From contig NZ_JAATHD010000031.1 in NCBI RefSeq assembly GCF_011947265.1, positions 1 to 59,246 of the forward strand: 59,246 nucleotides of DNA. Reading direction: 5' to 3'. Numbering within the stretch: position 1 is the stretch's first letter; each line of letters starts with the position of its first letter. The notes beneath the pieces are model-generated. The model was given only the letters and a program-made list of their open reading frames with translations. It searched no databases and was not told the origin of the DNA. Origin of the DNA: Paenibacillus sp. HB172176. Its GTDB lineage: Bacteria; Bacillota; Bacilli; Paenibacillales; Paenibacillaceae. Below, one piece after another: positions 36,654-44,867 of this stretch. Made by a program: the position numbers and the translations under genes.

Positions 36654-36671
36654 GTTTGCATGAGCTATTGC

Positions 36672-38717
36672 TTAATTTGACGCTTGCCTCTTGTTCTCAA
36701 CCTTGGATCTTGCAATTTCAACAGTGGCGTCGAGTATGGTTGCATAGCTCTTGTCGCCTTGTCTCATGCTCTCGTTCATAGACCTCCAGTCGTCAACACT
36801 GAGCAGTCTTGTCGACTCTTGCCTCAAATGCTGCTTGAGTTTATTCAGCCGATTGAGGAGCGCGTCTATTTCCGCAGGGCTTAACAAGTCTTCCATTGCC
36901 GTTCGAAGCACATCATCTCGAAGCGCGAGAATTCTCTCAGCAAGCTCTTTGTCGACAAACTTGCTCAGCCCCGGGTATTCCTTATGCTTCTTCTCCAGAT
37001 CAGTCTGCAGCCCGAAAGCCATGTCGTTATCGATCCCCGTTACCGCGATTACTTTTCCGTCATCTCCGCGATGAATGAAGAAGTTGCCGACATGTCGATC
37101 GATCTGCATAGCGAGCGTATCGAGGAGCTGCATGCGTGAGAGGGCGCGTTGGAAGACGGGGTCATTCATATTGAAAGATTCCTCGCGTTCTGCCTTGATA
37201 TCCTCCAGAAGAGGGTCAAGCACCTTGCCTCCGGATTTGCCTTTCGCTTTCTCCATGTAGCTGCCCTTGACGACTCCTGCGCCTGAATTGTACAGCGCGA
37301 ATTCGGCTCTTGCGATGACACCTCCGCCCAGTAATTGATCCAGCTTGTACATGGCGATGTTCCGATTGGCCATATGCGCGTCATCGGCAGAGATTTGCGC
37401 GTCTTTCGTTCCATAGATATACTCGACGTAAGCGGCGTCTCTCTCCTTCTCCGTGGCGCTTTCCGGCAATTCATCATCTCGAAGCAGCACATCCTTCGTC
37501 TCCTTGAACACCCCTTCGATATCAGGGCCGATCTCGAAGAAGGAAACGGTGTTAACGCCTCCGCTGCTGCTTTCTCCCGTACTCATCTCGTCGGTTAGAT
37601 GAAGAATGCTCGTGCTTGTCAGCAGCTTCCAGAACGGTCTGTCCAAGTCGGGGTCGAGCTTGTATGCCGCGGCTGCTGAGCGGACTGCTGTCTTCTCCAG
37701 CGGAATCGCGGTTTTTAAGTTACGGATATAAACAACCTTGCCATCCTTATCATTGTCTCCGTTATGTCTGATGTACGCATCGCTTACCTGCTCCACTTCA
37801 GCGTAGAGCGTCATGATTTGATCCAGCTCTGCCGATATTGCGTCTTTCGTATCGCCGACGCGGTTCGTATCGACATAGTTGTCGAAGTCCTCGACCTTCT
37901 GCAGGAAAGTGCGGTAATGCGTACTGTTCTGCTTCAAGGTGTCCTTCATGCCCATTTTCTTGGTAAGCTTGCCGTAGAAAGGATTTTTCACATGCTTCTT
38001 GGGCTCTCCCAGTTTTTGCTTGACCTCCGCAGGGCTTGGCATTCTCTGGATGACGGATGAGGAAGCTCCGTCTGCGGAGGAAACTGGAGGAGAGATGCTT
38101 TTATCGACTGCGCGCTGTATAGGCTGTTCGGCGGCAATTGCGCGAGCGGCTCTGGCGCCCATCTGATCGGCTTCTCGTTCCAGCGAAGGATTGTCGTTCA
38201 GGGCAATGCCGGGAGCGAGCTGCGCAGTCGGGGAGACGCGTCCCTGCTTCTGTTGCACGACATGAGTGAGCTCATGTCCGAGCAGTTGTTGACCTCTGCT
38301 GCTGTCCGGATTGTATTGTCCGGGAGCGAAGTGAATGTGGGAGCCTTGCGTATAGGCGAGCGCTCCGACCTCTCTTGCTTTCTGCGAGCCTTCGTGAATG
38401 CGCACGTTGGAGAAATCCGCGCCCAGAGCGCTCTCCATCTTGGCTTGAATGGCCGGCGGCATGCCGGAACGATTCAAGGATGGAGCGGAAGCCTCTTCCG
38501 TTCCTTCCATCATGCGATCCGATGAATGGAAATTACTGTTCCTCATCATTTGCAAGACGGCTTGATTGCCTGCGGATGCCTGCAAAGCGGATAACTGCCC
38601 GGAAACGCTGTGATTCTCACTGCGCTGGATGGGCGGCAATGCTTCTCCTGCTCGACTGGCGGCTTTGCTGGAAGCGCGTTTCGGCGGCTCTGCTGGGCGG
38701 CGCGAAGATTTGTCCAT
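36672..38717 (-). CDS. DUF4157 (eCIS-core) protein with predicted kinase-like C-terminal domain
   Basis: About 681 residues from ATG 38717; GTG 38729 and TTG 38720 are other starts. Residues 1-80 are basic and low in complexity. Residues about 86-160 are a DUF4157/eCIS-core domain (MPPAIQAKMESALGADFSNVRIHEG, HIHFAPGQY) with the HExxH motif HELTH (148-152). After a Pro/Ser-rich linker and a helical part (225-350), residues about 360-630 carry kinase-like motifs: GVFK (Lys405), NRNIAMYKLDQLLG (helix C-like), DRHVGNFF (540-547) and GIDNDMAFG (metal-binding Asp563). This order matches PI3/4-kinase, HipA and FAM20-like folds. DUF4157 proteins are often cargo or toxins of extracellular contractile injection systems. 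No such apparatus or immunity gene is in the window. No signal peptide or membrane segment is seen. The activity is predicted, not shown. Confidence 0.72.
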   Translation of the reverse strand: MDKSSRRPAEPPKRASSKAASRAGEALPPIQRSENHSVSGQLSALQASAGNQAVLQMMRNSNFHSSDRMMEGTEEASAPSLNRSGMPPAIQAKMESALGADFSNVRIHEGSQKAREVGALAYTQGSHIHFAPGQYNPDSSRGQQLLGHELTHVVQQKQGRVSPTAQLAPGIALNDNPSLEREADQMGARAARAIAAEQPIQRAVDKSISPPVSSADGASSSVIQRMPSPAEVKQKLGEPKKHVKNPFYGKLTKKMGMKDTLKQNSTHYRTFLQKVEDFDNYVDTNRVGDTKDAISAELDQIMTLYAEVEQVSDAYIRHNGDNDKDGKVVYIRNLKTAIPLEKTAVRSAAAAYKLDPDLDRPFWKLLTSTSILHLTDEMSTGESSSGGVNTVSFFEIGPDIEGVFKETKDVLLRDDELPESATEKERDAAYVEYIYGTKDAQISADDAHMANRNIAMYKLDQLLGGGVIARAEFALYNSGAGVVKGSYMEKAKGKSGGKVLDPLLEDIKAEREESFNMNDPVFQRALSRMQLLDTLAMQIDRHVGNFFIHRGDDGKVIAVTGIDNDMAFGLQTDLEKKHKEYPGLSKFVDKELAERILALRDDVLRTAMEDLLSPAEIDALLNRLNKLKQHLRQESTRLLSVDDWRSMNESMRQGDKSYATILDATVEIARSKVENKRQASN

Positions 38718-38729
38718 CAATGGTTTCAC

Positions 38730-39358
38730 CTTCCTTGTTATGTTGACTCAATTATAACGGAAGATGGAAGGGAATGTCATCGAATTCTACAATTTTCGAC
38801 GTGAACCTTACTGCGAGAGTGCGGTTGGAGTGGATGATGAATTGGAATTTCTCCTGCTTATTTTGCGGATTTGGCTGAAAAGAACTATTATGATGGAATT
38901 TCTCCTGTATATACTCGTTGTTTAGCGAGATTTTGACTATTGGCATGAAATATGCTGGAGGAATTCCAGTTAAATGCTGCGAGAGAAAGCGATTGGATTA
39001 ATATGTAGGAGAAAATCCAGTATATTCTTGTGGGGGGGCGCGAAATGATAGATAAAGCTTGTTGGGCATGCAGGCCTCACAATTACGAGAGGCCTGCGAG
39101 GAGGCTGGCTCAGCACTATGACGCTAGCTGATCTGAAGCTACATCATAAGCCAAGCTGTCGTTACTTCGCAGGCCAAGTTGCTGCTACGCTGCAGTCGTT
39201 AACGCTCCAAGCAAATTTCTTGAGCTCGCGCGTCAAGCGTTCACATGCCGATACCTCGGTGAGTTCACGCGTCAAGCGTCCATATACCAAAATCCAGGGA
39301 GATCACGCGTCAAGCGTTCACATGCCAATATCCAGGGGAGCTCATGCCTCTGAGGCGC
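38730..39358. repeat. Gene-free region with composite foldback repeat (copy A), hairpin and tandem repeats
   Basis: No credible gene. 38843-39024 holds four short related units: GGAATTTCTCCTG (38844 and 38895), CTGGAGGAATTCCAG (38955-38969) and GTAGGAGAAAATCCAG (39005-39020), with CTCG...CGAG in the middle (38914-38929). Left units are reverse complements of right units, so the whole can fold back. The same arrangement recurs at 44316-44495. GCAGGCCTC (39070-39078) pairs with GAGGCCTGC (39089-39097). 39222-39370 holds a ~39-bp degenerate tandem repeat. Confidence 0.7.
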
Positions 39359-39370
39359 TCACATGCCGGA
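39222..39370. repeat. Degenerate tandem repeat of about 39 bp
   Basis: CGCGTCAAGCGT recurs at 39229, 39268 and 39306, followed each time by a variant of TCACATGCC; a weaker fourth unit runs to about 39370 and enters the 3' end of the amidase gene. Spacing is 39 and 38 bases. There are no unique spacers, so it is not a CRISPR array. Confidence 0.65.
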
Positions 39371-40615
39371 ATGCAGCGCAGCGGCGACTCGCTCCACCCA
39401 TCGAAGCAAATTCAAGTCCTCATGCTTCGCGGCGATGAAGGAGAGGCCGATCGGGAGGCCGTCTTCGCCTGTGATGGGAATGGAAACCTGGGGTAGACCG
39501 GATAGTCCCGCCACACAGCATAGCTGCATCGTTCGACTGCGGTTCTTCTCGACGTCTTCGCCAGAGCCGTTCAAGTGCGGGGCTGCTGAAGGTGCAGTGG
39601 GCGCAACGATAAGCGTGCCGGGTGTGAGCAGTTCAGCCATGCGGGCTTGGGCTGTCTGCTGCAAGGCGAAGGAGCCCGCATGCTCTTCCGCGCGCAGGGT
39701 GCTGGACCAAGCGAAGCGATCTGCGATGCCGGGGCCGAATTTCGGCTTCGTCCCGGTGATCCATTCGCCGTGTGACTGCCAGATTTCCAAGCCTTGAATA
39801 TGGCGAAATGAGTTCAGCCAAGCAGGCAAGCCTTCCTCCGCAATGACGAGAGATTGGACTGCGTCGCGCTCATTCGCAAAATCACTTGCAAGACCATCTG
39901 TGCCGGATTCCGAAGCGGCATCCGTACCGAGCAGCTTGATGATTGCGGGGAGCAGAGATTCCAGCTTTATTCTTGTCGCTTCATCCGCCAGGCTCCACAT
40001 GTCCTCCGCGATAATTAATCGAGTGAAGCCATGTGCAGGCTTTGCCGTCGTGTCCTCATCGCCAAGCAGTGTTTTCCCTACAGCAAGCAATGTGGCTGCA
40101 TCCTGGGCCATCCAGCCTACGGTATCAAAGCTCGGAGCAAGCGGAATCAAGCCGTCTACGCTGACGGTGCCATGACTCGGACGAATGCCGAACACGCCGC
40201 AATAGGCGGAAGGCACGCGCACTGAGCCCCCGGTATCTGTGCCTATGGCGAAGCTGGCGAGTCCCGCCGCGACAGCCGCGGCCGAGCCGCTGGAGGAGCC
40301 TCCAGGTATGCGACCGGGAGCGTTCGTATTGACTGGTGTGCCATAATGCAAATTTTCCCCGTTAATGCTGTACATCAGCTCATCCGTTATGGTCATGCCC
40401 TGCAAGGAGGCGCCGCTGCGAAGAAGCTTCTCCACAACGGCTGCGTTTTTCTCAGCAGGGGGATGCGTGCGCAGCCAATCAGGGTTCCCTGCGCTTGAAA
40501 CTTCGCCTTTAATTTGGAATACATCCTTCACTGCAAAGCTCAATCCGTCCAAGCTGCCGCTGCCTTGCGGCGGTATCTTAACTCTCTCGTTCGCGTATAT
40601 ATTAAGCTGCTGCAT
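39359..40615 (-). CDS. Amidase signature family enzyme
   Basis: 418 residues. The Ser-cisSer-Lys triad is visible: Lys30 (SFAVKDVF), a serine of GGSSSG (106-110) and nucleophile Ser131 in GTDTGGS. The family hydrolyses amide bonds of small molecules (allophanate, aryl or peptide amides). It is shorter than GatA and lies outside any gatCAB context, so it is not the tRNA amidotransferase. It follows the gamma-glutamyltransferase gene by 33 bases in a leftward two-gene operon, pointing to amide or peptide catabolism. The last codons extend into the tandem repeat. Confidence 0.9.
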   Translation of the reverse strand: MQQLNIYANERVKIPPQGSGSLDGLSFAVKDVFQIKGEVSSAGNPDWLRTHPPAEKNAAVVEKLLRSGASLQGMTITDELMYSINGENLHYGTPVNTNAPGRIPGGSSSGSAAAVAAGLASFAIGTDTGGSVRVPSAYCGVFGIRPSHGTVSVDGLIPLAPSFDTVGWMAQDAATLLAVGKTLLGDEDTTAKPAHGFTRLIIAEDMWSLADEATRIKLESLLPAIIKLLGTDAASESGTDGLASDFANERDAVQSLVIAEEGLPAWLNSFRHIQGLEIWQSHGEWITGTKPKFGPGIADRFAWSSTLRAEEHAGSFALQQTAQARMAELLTPGTLIVAPTAPSAAPHLNGSGEDVEKNRSRTMQLCCVAGLSGLPQVSIPITGEDGLPIGLSFIAAKHEDLNLLRWVERVAAALHSGM

Positions 40616-40648
40616 TGGTGTTTCCTCCTTGTGTGTATATGTGCAAAT

Positions 40649-42235
40649 TTACCAACCGATAGCCGATCCGTCGCTTCGCGGATCCGCGCCGCCTTGCAGG
40701 AAGCCTCGCTCATCGCGCAAGATTGCATGCGCATGACCCATCACGCCGTCGAACGCTTTCACCTTGCGAACTTGATGCCCTGCACCGGCAAGCCGATCAA
40801 GCACAGCGGCATCAACTCGTCCTTCGGCCTTCAGCTCCTGGGTTGCCTCGCCCCAGGTTCGTCCCCATACCCAGCGGGGTTCGTTAATCGCTGTCTGCGG
40901 GTCCATGCCGTAATCGACCATGCGCGTGAAGATCGCCGTTTGCGTCTGCGGCTGTCCTTCGCCGCCCTGAGTGCCGTAGAGAACGGAAGGCTTGCCGTCC
41001 TTGAACGCCATAGCTGGCATGAGCGTATGGAACGTCCGCTTGGCGGGCTGAAGACAGTTCACATGCGTGGGATCAAGTGAGAAGAAGGATCCTCGATTCT
41101 GCAGCAAAATGCCGGATTCGCCGGCAACAACGCCTGATCCGAACTCGAAGTACAGGCTCTGGATGAACGAGACGGCATTGCCGTTCTTGTCGACGACGGC
41201 GGCGTATGCCGTATCGCTGCCGAGCATTTCGGGCTGCAGTGAGCTGGCTCGCGCGAGATCGATAGATGCGGCGAGCTGAGCGGCGTAGCCCTTGTCGAGC
41301 AGCCGATCGAGCGGCACCGCCGAGAATGCGGGATCGGTCAAGTAGGCGTTGCGATCACTGAAGCTGAGCTTCAGCGCCTCCACGCAGAGATGATAGTAAT
41401 CATAGGAGCCGTGCGGAATCCGCGCGAGATCGAAATTTTCCAGGATTTGCAGCGCCATAATACCCGAGAAGCCCTGTGAATTCGGCGGCATTTGGAAGAG
41501 CGTATAGTCGCGGTAGCAGCCGGTGATCGGCTCGACCCAGTTCCCATGATGGTCTCCGAAGTCGTCTGCTCCGAGCAGGCTTCCATGCTTCCCGAGGAAG
41601 GAAAGCATCTCCTGCGCGACCTCGCCTTTATAGAAGGCGTCCCGTCCCTGCTTGGCGATGCGGCGCAAGGATCTTCCCATCGCCGCTTGACGAAAGCGCT
41701 CGCCTGTCCGCGCCGGCTTTCCCCCTGCTCGAGGCAAATAGATCGCGGCCGTCTCCGGCGTCGACGCGAGCATGGCGGAATGGGCGGCGGCGTTCTCGTA
41801 TTGATCCGCCGTCATCGGGAAGCCCTGCTCCGCGTAGAGGATAGCGGGAGCAAGCACGTCGCCCCATGGCAGCGCGCCGTATTCGCCGTGCACCGCCGCC
41901 CAGCCGTCGACCATTCCGGGCACCGTAACGATGCTTTCGATGCCGCGATTCGGAATCGAGGTTTTGCCTGCATAAGCGTCCGGATTGGCACGGTAGCCGG
42001 ATCTGCCGCTGGCGTTGTAGCCGCGCGCCTTATTCTCTCCCTGGCTATAGGTTAGCCAGAAGGAGTCGCCGCCCATGCTGGTCATATGCGGATAGACGAC
42101 CGCCAGGCAAGCGCTGATCGCCACAGCGGCGTCGAAGGCATTGCCGCCCTGCTCCAGAATGCGCGCGCCTGCCGTTGTTGCCAGATGATGCGGGCTTACA
42201 ACCATCGTATCCGTGCCGATAACAGATTTGTTCAT
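40649..42235 (-). CDS. Gamma-glutamyltransferase family protein
   Basis: 528 residues of the Ntn-hydrolase gamma-glutamyltranspeptidase family. The expected self-cleavage nucleophile is Thr342 in GSDTAYAAVVDKNG, where classical enzymes have DTTH; the AY variant appears in GGT-like and cephalosporin acylase-like members. The substrate arginine is probably Arg78 in ASGRSG. There is no signal peptide, so unlike classic GGT it should be cytoplasmic. It starts a leftward operon with the amidase and diverges from an Lrp regulator gene. Substrate may be a gamma-glutamyl or N-acyl compound. Confidence 0.88.
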   Translation of the reverse strand: MNKSVIGTDTMVVSPHHLATTAGARILEQGGNAFDAAVAISACLAVVYPHMTSMGGDSFWLTYSQGENKARGYNASGRSGYRANPDAYAGKTSIPNRGIESIVTVPGMVDGWAAVHGEYGALPWGDVLAPAILYAEQGFPMTADQYENAAAHSAMLASTPETAAIYLPRAGGKPARTGERFRQAAMGRSLRRIAKQGRDAFYKGEVAQEMLSFLGKHGSLLGADDFGDHHGNWVEPITGCYRDYTLFQMPPNSQGFSGIMALQILENFDLARIPHGSYDYYHLCVEALKLSFSDRNAYLTDPAFSAVPLDRLLDKGYAAQLAASIDLARASSLQPEMLGSDTAYAAVVDKNGNAVSFIQSLYFEFGSGVVAGESGILLQNRGSFFSLDPTHVNCLQPAKRTFHTLMPAMAFKDGKPSVLYGTQGGEGQPQTQTAIFTRMVDYGMDPQTAINEPRWVWGRTWGEATQELKAEGRVDAAVLDRLAGAGHQVRKVKAFDGVMGHAHAILRDERGFLQGGADPRSDGSAIGW

Positions 42236-42374
42236 GGCAATTCACTCCTATTCGAATGGTCGGGCGCTTAAGCGGTTGGATATACGGTGCTCCGATTCAT
42301 GAGTATTTGTTTCAAAAATAACACCACAGCTCGTTTTTGCGCAATACATATGTAAGGTATTTATTAAAAATGTA

Positions 42375-42403
42375 TTGAATTTGTTTGTGTATGAATATAT
42401 ATT
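42375..42403 (+). promoter_or_regulatory. Sigma-A promoter of the lrp-chromate transporter operon
   Basis: TTGAAT (42375-42380), 17 bases, TATATT (42398-42403). The surrounding 42330-42420 stretch is very AT-rich with inverted ATACAT/ATGTAT elements, as expected for Lrp/AsnC binding to a divergent control region. Confidence 0.6.
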
Positions 42404-42478
42404 TAATCATATCGTAACCAAAAGTCTTAATTATTGTTCGAATAGAAAGTGAAGCAAAAAGCGAATGGAGGGCCGGCA

Positions 42479-42961
42479 ATGAATCAGAGGAGCGAAGAGG
42501 AAGCTGCGGTTGTCGACATTGACGAGAATGATCGCAAAATTATAAGCGAGCTTAACGCGAATGGCAGAATCTCCTATACCGATCTGGCGAAGGAAATCGG
42601 GTTATCGCGCGTAGCGGTGCAGGCAAGAGTGAACGCGTTGATGGAATCGGGCGTCATCGAGCGATTCGCGGCGGTCATTAATCCGGAGCGGATCGGGATT
42701 CAGGTATCCGCCTTCTTCAACGTGGAGGTGGAGCCGAAGCATCTGCACGAGGCGGCGGATCGGCTGTCACAGGAGCCCTACGTGACTTCTCTCTATCATA
42801 TGACGGGTCCGAGCAAGCTGCATATGCACGGGCTGTTCCGCAATAACGCCGAGATGGATCAATTCATGAAGGATAAGCTGTACGTATTGCCCGGCATCAT
42901 GAGCGTGGATTGTCAGTTGCTCATTAATCGTTACAAGAGCCGGATGGGAATGAGGTTGTAG
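42479..42961 (+). CDS. Lrp/AsnC family transcriptional regulator
   Basis: 160 residues. The N-terminal helix-turn-helix begins DENDRKIISELNANGRISYTDLAKEIGLS, the standard Lrp/AsnC opening. The C-terminal part is a RAM/AsnC ligand domain with an altered GP motif (MTGPSKLHMHG). ATG 42479 has GGAGGG six bases upstream; a GTG at 42449 is upstream of that site and rejected. It diverges from the gamma-glutamyltransferase-amidase operon and leads the chromate transporter pair by three bases, so it likely senses an amino acid and controls both sides. Confidence 0.92.
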   Translation: MNQRSEEEAAVVDIDENDRKIISELNANGRISYTDLAKEIGLSRVAVQARVNALMESGVIERFAAVINPERIGIQVSAFFNVEVEPKHLHEAADRLSQEPYVTSLYHMTGPSKLHMHGLFRNNAEMDQFMKDKLYVLPGIMSVDCQLLINRYKSRMGMRL

Positions 42962-42964
42962 ATT

Positions 42965-43612
42965 ATGAACGAGGAGAAGAGAGGCACTTACGCGCAAATT
43001 TCATGGGCAATGGCGAAGACGGGAATTCTGGGCTATGGCGGCGGCCCGTCCGTTATTCCGTTGTTCCGGTATGAGGCCGTTAACGCGCATGGCTGGATGA
43101 AGGATGAGGATTTCGGCGAAATATTGGCGCTTGCTAACGCCTTGCCCGGGCCGATCGCGACGAAGATGGCCGCTTATATCGGCTATCATCAGAAGGGCGT
43201 GCCTGGCGCGATCGTGTCGGTGCTGTCGCATATTCTTCCTTCCGGCGCGGCCATGATTGCATTGCTTACGGCTGTGCAGTGGCTGAGCGGATCGGCAATT
43301 ATCCAAGGCATGATTGGCGCGGTTATCCCCGTCATCGCGGTTATGCTGGGCATGATGGCTTATGAATTCGGGGAGCGCGCGGTGAAGGGGCTTGGCCTCT
43401 ACACGGGTATCGGCTTCTTCATTCTTGCCTTCGCGCTCCTTCAACTGGTTCATGTGCATCCGGCTATTGTCATCGTGATCTTCCTTGGCTACGGCGTATT
43501 CCACCTGCGGACGGCGGCGGCCTGGAAGCGGCGGCGAGAACAGCGCGCATTGAAGCGCGAGCAGCGGGCGGCTCGCCAAGAGAAGGAGGGAGTTACGCGT
43601 GGATTGGACTAA
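42965..43612 (+). CDS. Chromate transporter, half-size CHR protein (first subunit)
   Basis: 215 residues, about six membrane segments, CHR family (PF02417). The signature is GYGGGPSVIPLF and LANALPGPIATKMAAYIGY. It has one CHR domain instead of the two fused in full-length ChrA. The C-terminal ~25 residues are strongly basic (KRRREQRALKREQRAARQE). It overlaps the second CHR gene by 14 bases, so the two probably form a heterodimer. Clusters with Lrp and peptide genes raise the possibility of an organic anion rather than chromate as the natural substrate. Confidence 0.9.
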   Translation: MNEEKRGTYAQISWAMAKTGILGYGGGPSVIPLFRYEAVNAHGWMKDEDFGEILALANALPGPIATKMAAYIGYHQKGVPGAIVSVLSHILPSGAAMIALLTAVQWLSGSAIIQGMIGAVIPVIAVMLGMMAYEFGERAVKGLGLYTGIGFFILAFALLQLVHVHPAIVIVIFLGYGVFHLRTAAAWKRRREQRALKREQRAARQEKEGVTRGLD

Positions 43613-44150
43613 TTGGCTGCAGCTTATTATTGGCTTCTTCCTTGCCAATGTGCTTGGCTATGGCGGAGGACCCGCCTCGATTCCGCTCATGTATCGGGAG
43701 ATTGTAACGCATCATGAATGGGCAACGCCCCAGCAATTCTCCAACATTCTGGCGCTCGGCAACGCGCTGCCAGGGCCGATCGCAACGAAGATAGCCGCCT
43801 TCGTCGGCTATGATGTCGGCGGCGTCGGGGGCGCGCTTCTGGCGCTCGCCGCAACGATCGTCCCTTCGGCCGCGGCACTCATCATCCTGCTCAAGCTGCT
43901 GCAGAAGCATCGCGCTTCGCCCGTCGTGAAGGGCATGACCTTGCTCGTTCAGCCTGTCATCGCAATCATGATGCTGCTGCTCACTTGGCAGATGGCGGAC
44001 AGCGCCGTCGCTTCGATCGGCTGGATTCAGTCAATCTGCATAGCGGCCATTGCCTTTTGGGCGATTCAGCGCCGCAAGCTTCATCCGGCGTTCGTCATAC
44101 TCGCCGCTTTCGTGTACGGTGGATTGGTTATTCCGCATTTGAACGGTTAG
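43599..44150 (+). CDS. Chromate transporter, half-size CHR protein (second subunit)
   Basis: 183 residues with the same CHR motif set (GYGGGPASIPLMYRE, LGNALPGPIATKIAAFVGY). The start is GTG 43599 with AAGGAGGGAG upstream. It is the last gene of the lrp operon. Paired short CHR proteins usually have opposite membrane topologies and act together. Confidence 0.9.
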   Translation: MDWTNWLQLIIGFFLANVLGYGGGPASIPLMYREIVTHHEWATPQQFSNILALGNALPGPIATKIAAFVGYDVGGVGGALLALAATIVPSAAALIILLKLLQKHRASPVVKGMTLLVQPVIAIMMLLLTWQMADSAVASIGWIQSICIAAIAFWAIQRRKLHPAFVILAAFVYGGLVIPHLNG

Positions 44151-44867
44151 CGGATTCTCTCACATCAACAGCATTAGACAAAATTCCTCTCCGTCTGTCT
44201 CATGTATTGTCTATTGTGAACTTCAAGCTCAACTTCAACAATGTCGGAACGACCGAAACGACCGAAACGACCTGGGATTGGGATGAAACTGCCGCCACGA
44301 ATGGATATACTGGAATTATTCCTGTATATCTTTGCTCTTCTTTACTATCCCGCTGCTTAAGCGGGAAATACTCCAGTATAAATGCCGCTGCAACTAGAAA
44401 AACGAACATTTTCAAAAATATACTGGAGGATTTCCAGCTTATAAGTTTATTTATCGCTATTCAGTAAAATAAGCTGGAGAAAATCCAGTACAAGAGTCCG
44501 AAATGGCTAACCACAGAATGCTTCATTCAGACCATAGGGAAAGCCGAGCCCCAGCCGTTTCTCCACCGCAGCTCAAAAGCTCAGCCGCAGCAGTCTCAGC
44601 CGTTTCGCCACAGAACCTCGCTCGTCCCGCCCCCGCGTCGTTTCGCTATTGAACCTCCTCAGCAACCGCGCCTCAATCGCCACTGATCCGCCATCGACCC
44701 GTCGCCGACCCGCCACCGAACTGCCGCTATGGATGGACTATTCCATCTTATGACTCCAGTCGACCGCTCCCTTTTTCCCAATAACTTGTTCCTTCCCCAC
44801 CCCTTGCAGTATGATATGATCTTGAAATGAACGCGGCTCATGCGAGCAATAGGGGAAGGAGGCCGAC
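44151..44867. repeat. Gene-free region with composite foldback repeat (copy B) and C-rich repeats
   Basis: No credible gene. 44316-44495 holds TACTGGAATTATTCCTGTA (44318), a hairpin CCCGCT...AGCGGG (44349-44364), ACTCCAGTATA (44370), TACTGGAGGATTTCCAG (44421) and GCTGGAGAAAATCCAG (44473). Unit order and the central hairpin mirror copy A (38843-39024). GACCGAAAC-type 9-bp repeats lie at 44247-44272. From about 44540 to 44720 the top strand is rich in C, with an imperfect 45-bp direct repeat starting CAGCCGTTT (44552, 44597). The sensor kinase promoter is at the right edge. Confidence 0.65.
44786..44815 (+). promoter_or_regulatory. Likely sigma-A promoter of the sensor kinase operon
   Basis: TTGTTC (44786-44791), 18 bases, TATGAT (44810-44815). 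It would give a leader of about 45 bases before ATG 44868, which is preceded by AGGAGG. Confidence 0.5.

Noticed and set aside
36672..38717. HipA-type toxin-antitoxin kinase
   Set aside because: No HipB-like DNA-binding partner lies next to it and the N-terminal DUF4157 domain points to a delivered protein instead.
39222..39370. CRISPR array
   Set aside because: Units are adjacent and degenerate, with no unique spacers of constant length and no cas genes nearby.
39118..39438. 106-codon frame upstream of the amidase 3' end
   Set aside because: It is composed largely of the ~39-bp tandem repeat, which gives repeated Ser-Ser-Arg-Val-Lys segments, and overlaps the amidase gene antisense.
39359..40615. 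GatA subunit of tRNA amidotransferase
   Set aside because: It is shorter than GatA, lacks gatC/gatB neighbours and is paired with a gamma-glutamyltransferase gene.
44500..44760. Possible gene or structured RNA in the C-rich stretch before the sensor kinase
   Set aside because: Only imperfect repeats and strand bias are visible, with no frame, ribosome site or convincing fold.
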